Assembly (NCBI RefSeq): GCF_000336635.1
Contig: NZ_AOLY01000009.1
Location: 111,199-175,198 of the forward strand
DNA: 64,000 nt
Reading direction: 5' to 3'
DNA from: Haloarcula japonica DSM 6131
Lineage (GTDB): Archaea > Halobacteriota > Halobacteria > Halobacteriales > Haloarculaceae
Position 1 is the first letter of the stretch. Every line of letters starts with the position of its first letter. This document shows, piece by piece, positions 8,962 to 17,526 of the stretch. Both the position numbers and the translations under genes were made by a program. The notes beneath the pieces were generated by a model. The model searched no databases. It had not been told where the DNA came from and saw only the letters and a list, made by a program, of their open reading frames with translations.

Positions 8962-9300
8962 TCAACCCTCCAGAATCCACGGCTCGTACCACTCTCGATT
9001 CAATCGGTACCACTCGACGGATTCCGCGACGCCCTCCCGGATCGCTTGACGTAGCTTGTAGCCGATCAACTCTGAGGGCTTTGAGCTGTCGGCGTCTCGG
9101 ACGTCGCCTTCAGCGAGGCGATAAGAGCTGTCGCCCTTGCCGGCGCGGTTTTGGCAGAGTTCGACGGTGTATTTTCTCTCTGGTGTACCGTAGAAGGGAC
9201 CGAAATTGTTCAAGACGACGACGTCGTGATCATCAATGACGAAGAGCCTTGCAGGATGGCCGCCGATGAACCCGGCACCGCTGGTGACAGGAATTTGCAT
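8962..9300 (-). pseudogene. NAD-dependent sugar-nucleotide epimerase with a large internal deletion
   Basis: The 112-residue frame begins with a Rossmann nucleotide-binding turn, here TSGAGFIGGH, followed by HDVVVLNNFGPFY and EGDVRD, as in UDP-glucose 4-epimerase/dehydratases of the extended SDR family. It then jumps directly to the family's C-terminal end (SELIGYKLRQAIREGVAE...VEWYR). About two thirds of a normal protein of roughly 310-330 residues is missing, including the Y-x-x-x-K active site. The frame stays open across the deletion. It could not be an active epimerase. It was probably once co-transcribed with the GT4 gene that starts two bases downstream. Confidence 0.75.
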
Positions 9301-9509
9301 TATCCAATCCGAACTGGGCTATCGTAAAAGGTGTACTGTATTCACGTTATTCGATAGAAGCATCTGCCTCGGCAATACAGACCTCACTAATTCCTTAGCC
9401 TCATTCTAATACGGTCTATAATGGACAGAGCAGAGAACGCGAATAAATGTTTATTTTCGCAGCAACGACAAACTTGGGTAGTTTATTGACTTTCCCTCCA
9501 GAATGATAT

Positions 9510-10680
9510 TTGATTTTAACAGTCGGCTGGCCTAAAGAAATTGTAGGGCGTGATGAGGAGCTACAGCAGTATATTGCCGCGTTGCAGCCGGTAATCAACG
9601 GCGACCAACCATCGAACATTTTTATACGGAAAAGCTGGTGTTGGCAAGACCGCATGCACACGCTATCTTCTTGCCGAACAGAAGTCGGATGCGGCCGAGT
9701 ACGATATCGACGTGACAACGATTCGGACGAACTGTGAGGACCTGAGCACAAGCTATCAGGTTGCAATCCAGCTGGTGAATGAGCTCCGTACACCTACGAA
9801 TCAAATAAAGCCGACCGGGTACCCGCGACGACAGGTAAACGAGTGGCTCTGGGACGAACTCGATTCCATCGGTGGGACGATTGTCATCGTTTTTGACGAA
9901 GTCGAACATATTGAAGATGACTCAATCTTGTACCAGATCCCCCGTGCGCGAGCGAATGGAAACCTTAGCCAATGCAGAGTTGGCATCATTGGCATTTCAA
10001 ACGATTTTAAGTACCGCGAACGACTCAGTTCGAAGGTCCAATCGAGCCTCTGTGAAAAGGAACTTCAGTTTCCAGCGTACGACGCGAGTGAACTTCGCGA
10101 TATCCTTCGCCAGCGTGCTGAGATCGCTTTTTATGATAGCGTCGTCCCACAGGAGGTAATTGCAAAATGTACTGCCTTCGGTGCAAAAGACGCTGGCGAC
10201 GCCCGCTAGAGCCTTGACCTCTTGATGGAAGCGGGTGACATTGCGGTTGAGGAAAACGCCACGAACCTCACTGAAGCCCATGTGGATGCTGCACGAACCG
10301 CGCTTGAACGAAGTCGTATCGCTGAGGGCGTTGCTGGACTTACACAACATGGCCATCTGGTACTGTATGCACTTCTGATGCTCCACGAGGAGGGCGACAC
10401 GCCAGTTCGGGCGCGAACGATTCAGGATCGATACGAAGTCATCTGTGACCGGGCAGCAACAAATGCACTCGTTCCCCGGCGGATGCGCGACCACCTGAAC
10501 GAACTCGCCATGCTGGGGATCGCCGATCGCGTTGAGCGGAATAAGGGTGAAGTTGGAGGGCGATATTATGAGTACGCACTTGATGTGAATCCTGATCTCC
10601 TTGTTGAGGCGCTTAGCGAAACGATGGATATCGTTGGAGTTACCGATCAAATACAGCAACGTCTTGACCGGAGCTACTGA
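9510..10680 (+). pseudogene. orc1: Orc1/Cdc6 replication initiator, broken by a frameshift and a stop
   Basis: The N-terminal frame from TTG 9510 reads EIVGRDEEL...LQPVINGDQPSNIF, typical of haloarchaeal Orc1/Cdc6 just before the Walker A loop. In the T-run at 9618-9624 the frame shifts, and the next frame continues YGKAGVGKT. The Walker B region reads VIVFDEVEHI. A TAG at 10207-10209 interrupts the same frame after GDAR, and translation beyond it gives the lid region and a C-terminal winged helix (ALLMLHEEGDTPVRARTIQ) up to 10680. The usual first 20 or so residues are also missing. Intact homologues bind ORB repeats to open the origin, and two ORB-like repeats lie directly downstream. Function is lost unless the errors are sequencing artefacts. 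Confidence 0.85.
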
Positions 10681-10714
10681 GTCTTGCTTGAGGCGAGATC
10701 GCCTGACTGCCACC

Positions 10715-10738
10715 GGAGACACTGGACACAGTGGGGTG
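10715..10738 (+). repeat. ORB-like origin repeat, copy 1
   Basis: The core ACACTGGACACAGTGGGGTG is 35 bases past the stop of the orc1 pseudogene. It shares the TGGA..C core and the downstream G-run seen in archaeal origin recognition boxes. A second copy in the same orientation lies 79 bases further on. Assignment as an ORB rests on this likeness and on the neighbouring initiator gene. Confidence 0.5.
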
Positions 10739-10792
10739 GGTGGGATAATCTCCCTCCATGATCAGAACACACAGCCGAAGCCATCTCCTCTT

Positions 10793-10817
10793 CAGAGACA
10801 CTGGACACAATGGGGTG
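10793..10817 (+). repeat. ORB-like origin repeat, copy 2
   Basis: The core ACACTGGACACAATGGGGTG differs from copy 1 at one base in the twenty-base core and is in direct orientation. A weaker inverted match, GTCCCCACACGCGAAACAC, lies at 10991-11009. Such repeats are the binding sites of Orc1/Cdc6 at haloarchaeal origins; here they would be relict or cross-recognised by an initiator encoded elsewhere. Confidence 0.5.
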
Positions 10818-11711
10818 AGTGCCCACTACACGATGACTGGACCCGGCTTCATTCGGGACAGAGGTGTGGTTCAAATATGTACTCTCTATCCGTTTTGGTG
10901 AGGCGCTGTCTGACTCACTCAAACTCCGTCAAATGGCGCCATCATATGCGAATCCAGCCGATTGATTACCCGGTCAGCGCACCTCAGGCAGTCCCCACAC
11001 GCGAAACACTCGACACGGTTAGGTATTGAGCGCTCACCTCCTCTTGCTCTATTGATCCGCTGGCTCATCTATTATATCCTCGTACTTTTCTGAGGAAGAG
11101 GAGGAAAGCATACTAAATGTACTCTCTCTTCAGCGTGTTGGCCTCCGTGCTCGCCTCTGAGCCGACCAGAATGACACCCGGGACTGATTGTCTGACGACA
11201 ATGTACCGATGGCTCGTTCCACTCTCGAATCCCCTGATATCACTCGACAGACTCTCCAACGCCTGTGGACTGTAGCAGCGGCATCACTGGAAGGTCAGTG
11301 CGTCCGGAACAAGTCAGGGGGTGATTCCGTCAAAGCCGCTGTCGAAACTCAACACTCTGTCTCGGGGCATTCGACCGTCGTGACGGTCATTGCGTCGGTG
11401 AAACTGAGTTCATGATCAGCTGGGTCTATTAGGTGGACACGGCACAACCGAAGAGAGTTGGAGACGAGTGGAGTAGTTCGATAGCCGAAGGGTACCCTGA
11501 TCCGCGGATGCGCCGCCCTACTTCGAGACCAGCTTCAACAACTCGTCCACATCTGCGTCAGCGCGACTGTTCCGTCGTGGATGTAGTCACTTGTCACCAC
11601 CTGACTGTATTCAGCAGACGAAAAGACGGCACTCAGGGTGTCAGTACGACCGTGTGTCGACTGGCGTCGGTGCCGCGATGGGCGTGGAACACGCCAGTGG
11701 TGAGAAGACGC
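10818..11711. other. Non-coding or degraded stretch
   Basis: Apart from the weak inverted ORB-like match at 10991-11009, I could not find a credible gene on either strand. Short open frames (for example 11188-11415 and 11433-11864 on the plus strand) lack recognisable motifs and haloarchaeal acidic composition. The stretch is best read as decayed DNA of the mobile-element relict. Confidence 0.4.
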
Positions 11712-11909
11712 TCAGCGGTACAGGATATGATCAATGTCGTCTTTTGTTGTTCCGACATCGGAGAGAATCATTCTTTGGTGGAATTCCTTAATCTCCGCTT
11801 CGTTCAGGGTCGTTGTTCCATTTCGGAACGAATCAACGAACTCCGAGCGGGAGTCAACTGCTGACTGAATCAGTGTTGAGAGGATTTCTTGTTGAGTGAC
11901 TTTGTTGTT
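11712..11909 (-). pseudogene. Remnant coding segment of unknown family
   Basis: Reading the minus strand from 11909 to the TGA at 11712-11714 gives about 65 residues with believable protein composition (QEILSTLIQSAVDSR, LNEAEIKEFHQRM, KDDIDHILYR). There is no start codon before the segment, and an in-frame TAA precedes it at 11910-11912. It looks like the C-terminal part of a decayed gene. I do not recognise the family. Confidence 0.3.
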
Positions 11910-12121
11910 TTAAGCCGAATCTCTACTTGTAGCTCTTCGAGCTTGGATTTTTGTCCTCATCTATCTTGACTGCTGTTGATATACATTCGAGTTGTAGGTG
12001 TAACCTGGTTAAGATTTTTTACCGAAATCAGAACTGGTCAATCGGAATCACAGATCGAAATACTGGGTTCCAGCGGGGACGTAATTGTCATGTGATTCAG
12101 TCAACTGACGTCGATCACGGC

Positions 12122-12463
12122 TCATATACCATCTCGATTTGGCTTATCAAACTCACTAGATTTTTTATCTCCCTTCAGATCATCTCTGTCGATTGTGTCA
12201 CTGTCCACCCGCGCTGGTTTGCCACCACAGGTCGTCACCCGTTCGCGACCGACTAGGCGCCAGTGACAGCCAGTCCACGTTTCTTCATACCGATCCCATC
12301 CGAGACGATCCGGGCACGGCTCAAACCGCACCCGTCGCTGCGTGCCACTGTAGTCTCTGTACCGAATTTCGAGAGACTTGCCTGTCGGTGGTTGATCAGT
12401 TGCTGTACCGTCAGTGCCCGGCTCCGAACAGACATTCGTGTCCAGACATGTTTTGTGGCGCAC
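12122..12463 (-). CDS. Hypothetical protein, possibly relict
   Basis: This 113-residue frame has a believable core (LEIRYRDYSGTQRRVRFEP, WDRYEETWTGCHWRLVGRE) resembling small haloarchaeal beta-rich proteins of unknown function. The first 30 residues and the last 30 look random, so the gene may be a decayed core with a chance start and stop. It sits between degraded genes with no operon partner. Function is unknown. Confidence 0.35.
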   Translation of the reverse strand: MRHKTCLDTNVCSEPGTDGTATDQPPTGKSLEIRYRDYSGTQRRVRFEPCPDRLGWDRYEETWTGCHWRLVGRERVTTCGGKPARVDSDTIDRDDLKGDKKSSEFDKPNRDGI

Positions 12464-12645
12464 CGAGAATGCGTTCTATGCGCCACTCCGCCACGCAACT
12501 GAATACTTCTCGCATGTACAATGAGCCTGCTGGAAAATCTCATAGCGAGACTCCCTCGCGTCCACGCAGAAGAGGTCAATTCTCAGTCTTTGGTTGGCCT
12601 CCCCCATAGACTCATTTTGATGGAATAGATACCGTAGAATGAGGA

Positions 12646-12920
12646 ATGGCGTTTGAGCACATTGAGAACATCGAAGACAGGACAGGCGAGACGATTGTCT
12701 GGCGGAGCACCTACCAGACTGACGACCCACGTACCCAAGCGGGTACCGATACGCCCTTGACTACGGCTTTCTTAATGGATGGGGGCCATTCTCCATTACG
12801 ACAACGAGAATCAGGCTCCCGAGCATCACAAACGTGCCTGATGGCATCGAAAAAATCGAATTCCCTGAAATAGTCGAGATCCGTGGACGATTGTTGAACG
12901 AAATTCAGGACCGTCCATGA
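12646..12920 (+). pseudogene. TumE-type toxin gene with frameshifts
   Basis: The start frame reads MAFEHIENIEDRTGETIVW and DDPRTQAGT. The frame then shifts to read YRYALDYGFLNGWGPFSI. The segment HYDNENQAPEHHK lies in another frame, and VPDGIEKIEFPE followed by LLNEIQDRP ends at TGA 12918-12920. Joined together these make a small protein of about 95 residues with the Y-D-N...HHKHVPDG pattern of TumE/DUF6516 toxins. The ATG of the following antitoxin-like gene overlaps the stop (ATGA), as in intact pairs. At least two frameshifts make it non-functional. The TumE identity is my recognition from motif order. Confidence 0.55.
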
Positions 12921-13345
12921 CCACGAACAGACTCAAAATCACGTATGGACAGCGCGAGAAGACCCAGCGAGCGGTTCGCGAACGACTTCGGCGGGCAGAC
13001 GCTGGAGAAGAATTCGACGAACAGGAGCCAGCGTTTATTCTCAACTTTGAGGAGCTTGACGACGTTGAACGACTTATGCGTCGGTTGAATCTACAGCTCT
13101 TGGACGTCACCGCCAGTGAACGCCCCGAAATATTCGTGAGACGGCTCGACTCGTCGAACGCGATTATAAAGAGGTTCACCGGAATCTCAAGGAACTCGAA
13201 GCGATCGGTGTCATTGAGTTCGCAACAGACGGCAATAGCAAACGCCCGATCCTCCGTGAGGGGGCCCGAGGCAATCGACCTCTCGATACCTCTCCAATCG
13301 ACTCCGACACACCAGACTCTACTTCTCCAAGGGACGTCAGCGTGA
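12917..13345 (+). pseudogene. HVO_A0114-type (TumA-like) winged-helix antitoxin gene with two compensating frameshifts
   Basis: The first 65 residues (KITYGQREKTQRAVRERL, FEELDDVERLMRRLNLQLLD) and the last 25 (EAIDLSIPLQ) are in one frame. The DNA-binding middle (ETARLVERDYKEVHRNL, ELEAIGVIEFATDGNSKRP) is in another, entered between 13100 and 13138 and left near the G-run at 13260-13265. The open frame therefore spans the whole gene while its middle is nonsense. Intact members are MarR-like DNA-binding proteins paired with TumE toxins, which matches the overlapping upstream gene. The alternative is two sequencing errors. Confidence 0.6.
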
Positions 13346-13619
13346 GAACGAACCAGTGTGGGAGCGATCACAGGTCCGGTGACTCTTGACTTCTTGTAAT
13401 CTACACATAGTTTGTGACATCAGGTACGTGTGTCAGGTGTTACTGCCGGTGCGCCCGCTATGTGGCCGTCCTGCTCATTCACTGCCTGTGTTTTCTCTCT
13501 GATGCACATTTTCAGTGGACACGCAAATGATTTACCGGGTAAGTATGCCCGCTGAATATCTGTTCGCACTCATACCGATATAGACTTGAGGTGAAACCAA
13601 GCCTAACTTATGTGCCCGA

Positions 13620-16600
13620 TTGAATTTTCCCACGATTAAATTATCAAGACTGATTTTGGTGACCGAACAGTTAACAAGCGCCTCGCTTGATACTGTTTTG
13701 ATATCAACTCCGAATGACATCACAGGGAATTACTTTCTCGTTGAACCCTCTGATGATCGTATAGATCCACAAACTGGCGTTGAGGCATGTCGAACACTGA
13801 GCCAACTCCAACCAGATAGTGGGTGGCGAAGTCAACTCCCGCTGGCGGCTGAGCCATAGCCTTACACATACGAATGGACGGTGACGGCACATCCACAGGA
13901 AAGTGGGACAGCGTTGCAGTATTACGTCGGTACAGACGAAGTGCTTGGCACCGAAACGCTCAAAACACACCTCCGGACGATGTTTCCGAACAGCTACGAA
14001 CTCAAGCAACAATCAAACTGTGCGCCGTTGTCGCAGTTCCGCTCGCCGGACTGGGCCTACGCCGCGGAGGCAGTCGGCGCGCTACAGTGCTACAGCGATT
14101 GGTTCACGCAGCTCCAATCATTTGGCTCACACGACGACACAAGTAGTCGACATCCGATGACAGCCATGCTCGAGGCACTACAAGACAGCGAGACACCTTG
14201 TCCGCTACAGATTTGCGCTCAACCCACTGACAAGCTCTCGGCTATACAAAACAGGATATTAAATTCCATCTCGAACGAGACTGCAAGCGGGCAAATGCAC
14301 CGCTTGTTAGGTCTGTTATATGGTCCCCTCCAGAAAAGAAACCGAGGGAGGAGCTAGATTATGAATCCCGCAACCGACTGTCTCATCTTGAGGCGAAAGA
14401 GTCAGATGCGTTTGCGGTGTCGATTCGGGTGCTGATCGGTGACGGTAGTAACGCCCTCTGACCGCCGACAGACTGGCTTCGGTTATGGGGACGATAAGCG
14501 GCGAATACTACAAAATCAACGGAAAGTGTCATGAAGAGACCGAACGTGTCCGTGAGGCGATCCAACAACGTCGTATTGTTACCCCGACATACAAGTACGT
14601 CCCGGGGCCGATTCCAAGCAACCGAGACATGTCACGTGGGCTCGTTGTTGACTACAAAGAATTGGGGAGCATTATATTCCCTGACAGTGATGACCTGACC
14701 GATCCAACTCGACGCGCCCTCAACACTAAATCTGATACGACGGGGTTTACAACGCCACCAGCGCCGGAGATGCTTGATTCGTACCAGCACGGACCGTCGC
14801 TTGGATGCGTCCGCAACAGCGAGGGAATCGTCGAAACACAACCGTTTGCCTCCCGCCAAAGCTCCAGCAACTACACACGCTACTCGTCGGCAGCACCGGC
14901 AGCGGGAAGGCTGGTATCGCGGAAAACGCCATATTGGACAACAGCGAATCGACTAATGGTGCGGATATCGCTCTCATCCCAAAAGGTGATGAGATGGCTA
15001 CAGAGTTGCTCCGATCACACTATGCCCGTCATGGCTCCTTAGATAACGTGTACTATTTCGAGTGCTCGGAAACGCTACCAGCACTCTCTGTACTTGATAT
15101 CCGACCGGAACTCGAGGCCGGCATTCCGCGTTCCAGTGCGGTCGCAAACACCATTGACCAGTACATCAGCCTACTGCGGGCACCCATGCCTGAGAACAGC
15201 TATGATGCAGCCGTCCGTTCGCCGGATGTAATCCGGTTCTTGTTGCAAGCGCAGTTCGATGTACGGCATGGCAGCGATGCCTTCACACATGCTGATCTGA
15301 AGGCTGCGGCGATGCGACTCCAAAATGACCGGACAATGCCGACCGTCGACGATGAGACACTCGAGCGAAATCTCACGACTCTCCTCAACACCAGTGACCG
15401 GACGTTTCAGAAGCTCATGGGCGGGGTGATGACACGACTAGATACGGTCTCCCAAGACGCCCGACTCCGTGCACCATTCAATCATCTCCCTGAGGATGAA
15501 GCCGAGCGGTTTGATCTCGTGGACCTGCTCGACGAAGGCGCCCTGATAATCTTGGATATGGGTGAGTTCGATTCACAGGAGACGAAACAGGCAATTACGC
15601 AGGTGGTGCTGTCGAACCTCTGGAGCGCGCTCAAGCGTCGAGTCAGATATACCAATGATACCGAAACCGACCTGCCGCTGGTCAACCTGTATCTCGAGGA
15701 AGCTGCTACCTTCGAGGAGCTCGACCTCCTCGGGGAGTTGCTTGATCAAAGCCGGAGTTTCGGCATCGATCTCACCCTGATCACTCAGTTCCCTGCGCAA
15801 TTCAAGCATACATCTCCCGGCACGTACGAGCGGCTGCTCAACAACGTTGGCACGGTCGTTGCCTCTCAGGTTGAGTGCGATCGGCCACTGGCAGAGGCGC
15901 TTGCAACTGAGAAGTATACTGCCGACGAAATCGAGAACAAACTGGGATCAGTCCCGCGAGGGGAGTGGCTAGTGTCTCTTCCCGGCGCATATGGTGCCTC
16001 AAAGCCTGACCCGTTCCAGATAACCGCTCCATCACTGCCCGCTGGCCATCCGGAGTCTGAGACCTTCGATGACCTCCCACATGTGGAGGTTACGACCGCT
16101 ATCGCTGACTGGGTCGACACCGTTAGCTCTCGGTATATGGAGCACGCATACGTCAACGACCTCGAGTCACCAGTTGTTGAGGTGGTTCGCTACTATGAAC
16201 CCGGGCAGGGCAAGTCACCACACATCCCAGTCGAGACGGCCATGGACGGGACGGACGATCCAGAGCAGGCTGCCGACCGGACCGATCAGCGTCGATTCGA
16301 TGTCGTTGGGCTTGACGCTGAGGGTGAGATTGTCATTGTCGGGGAAGCCGAGCATCTGAACAACGATGTCGCCGAGGCAGTCGCCGCGGATTTCGATAAG
16401 ATGACTGCCTGTGGCCCTGTGGAGGTAATTTGGGTTGTCCCGTCACGCTCTGCTGTGACTCTCATTGTCGAGGCGCTCAACGATCCTCCCGAAGGATCCT
16501 CTCGAGTCGAAAAAAAAAACGTACAGTTCTGGAACACCCCCCAAGCAGTATTGTATTGACGAATCGGGGCTATCACAGATGATGACATTCAGCACGCTCC

Positions 16601-16647
16601 GCGATCGGCTGCCCGAGCGATCACAATCCGAATCACCCTCATCATAG
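13620..16647 (+). pseudogene. Conjugation-type HerA/VirD4-like ATPase, multiply broken
   Basis: This is a large haloarchaeal ATPase gene in pieces. Residues from about 13620 (LDTVLISTPND) run to a TAG at 13857-13859, and the same frame continues PYTYEWTV...YYVGTDEVLG to 14357. DYESRNRLSHLEAKESDAF is in a shifted frame to about 14455. SGEYYKINGKCHEE continues in a third frame from 14497 to about 14780. The longest piece (14805-16559, 584 residues) carries LLVGSTGSGK, where the Walker A threonine/serine is replaced by alanine, then LVDLLDEGALIILDMG and LYLEEAATFEELDLLGELLDQSRSFG. The true C-terminus (MMTFSTLRDRLPERS) lies in yet another frame, ending 16645-16647. Intact relatives power DNA transfer in integrative or plasmid elements. 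Confidence 0.75.
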
Positions 16648-17028
16648 CCACATACCGGCTATTGTCGGCTATCTATCTAGTTCACACTCCGCAGATACTC
16701 CACAATAAAGAGAGTGATATTGGAAGTGTGAGTGAATGATATAGGCTTCGCCAGTTGAGAGATATCCCATCACAGAAGTGGGTGGTCGGACATGCCAGTA
16801 GTGCGAATGGGCCAAGCGCGCCCGTAACCGTGCTTGCTAGTTAGGGGGTAATCAGCAGTACTATTGGTAAATTGTGCTATAGAGTTGCCAGACTATCATT
16901 TGATGAAGTGTCCACATTCCCAGATATATGTGTATTAACGGTCGTTTTTCGAAGTATGAAAACCGAATAGATAGCTTGAGTCATTCACACTATCACGACT
17001 TTGACGGTAGCAGAAGTGTGAAGCGACG
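16648..17028. other. Intergenic region without recognised gene
   Basis: This AT-richer stretch separates the decayed element from the next intact gene. I found no coding frame with protein-like composition on either strand, no tRNA and no transposase. Short TA-rich boxes such as TATAGAG near 16878 could be promoters but have no clear gene to serve. Confidence 0.4.
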
Positions 17029-17478
17029 TCAGGACGAGTTGTCTTTGGTAGACTCCGACTCATCATCCCCAGTGCGCGTTTCTTCTGGTGGCTCCGGCGG
17101 TGTCAACACAGCGACTGCGAGTTCATAGCCCTGCGTCTCCGAAAGTGGGTCGAACACGTCCGATGCAACCCGCTCGAATACACGTCTTGTGACCGGCCCC
17201 ACTTTCGAGTGGCGCCACGCGTCCTTGATATGTGGAATGAGTCTGTCCATCAGTGCGATAAAGGGCCCAACAGCATACGTCTCTCGAAGGTCGATGATGA
17301 TGACTTCCGGGTCAGGTTCCTTCGTGAGCCAGCGATAGCAATACGACTTCCGAACAAACTCACCTGTACGTGCACTGACCGCCCGCCCGGCACTGATGAC
17401 CTTTGACCCGTCACTAATCGCACTGACTTTCTTCCCGACCGCTTCAATAGGGCTCAATGACCCGGATTCCCCTGACAT
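17029..17478 (-). CDS. Conserved haloarchaeal hypothetical protein
   Basis: The 149-residue protein has no membrane helix clear enough to call. Its middle reads EPDPEVIIIDLRETYAVGPFIALMDRL, a hydrophobic strand followed by an amphipathic helix, and the C-terminus is an acidic disordered tail (EETRTGDDESESTKD). It lies 48 bases downstream of the DUF4330 gene on the same strand and is probably its operon partner. The spacing suggests translation as a second cistron. I do not recognise a domain. A role at the membrane with the DUF4330 protein is a guess from location only. Confidence 0.65.
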   Translation of the reverse strand: MSGESGSLSPIEAVGKKVSAISDGSKVISAGRAVSARTGEFVRKSYCYRWLTKEPDPEVIIIDLRETYAVGPFIALMDRLIPHIKDAWRHSKVGPVTRRVFERVASDVFDPLSETQGYELAVAVLTPPEPPEETRTGDDESESTKDNSS

Positions 17479-17526
17479 CCGATATACACTGGTTTGGGTG
17501 ATCCAACATACCGTTTGTGATGTGGT

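Noticed and set aside
11188-11864. Transposase remnants in the decayed region
   Set aside because: Translation of both strands gave no DDE or RuvC-type transposase motif that I could recognise, and no terminal inverted repeats were found.
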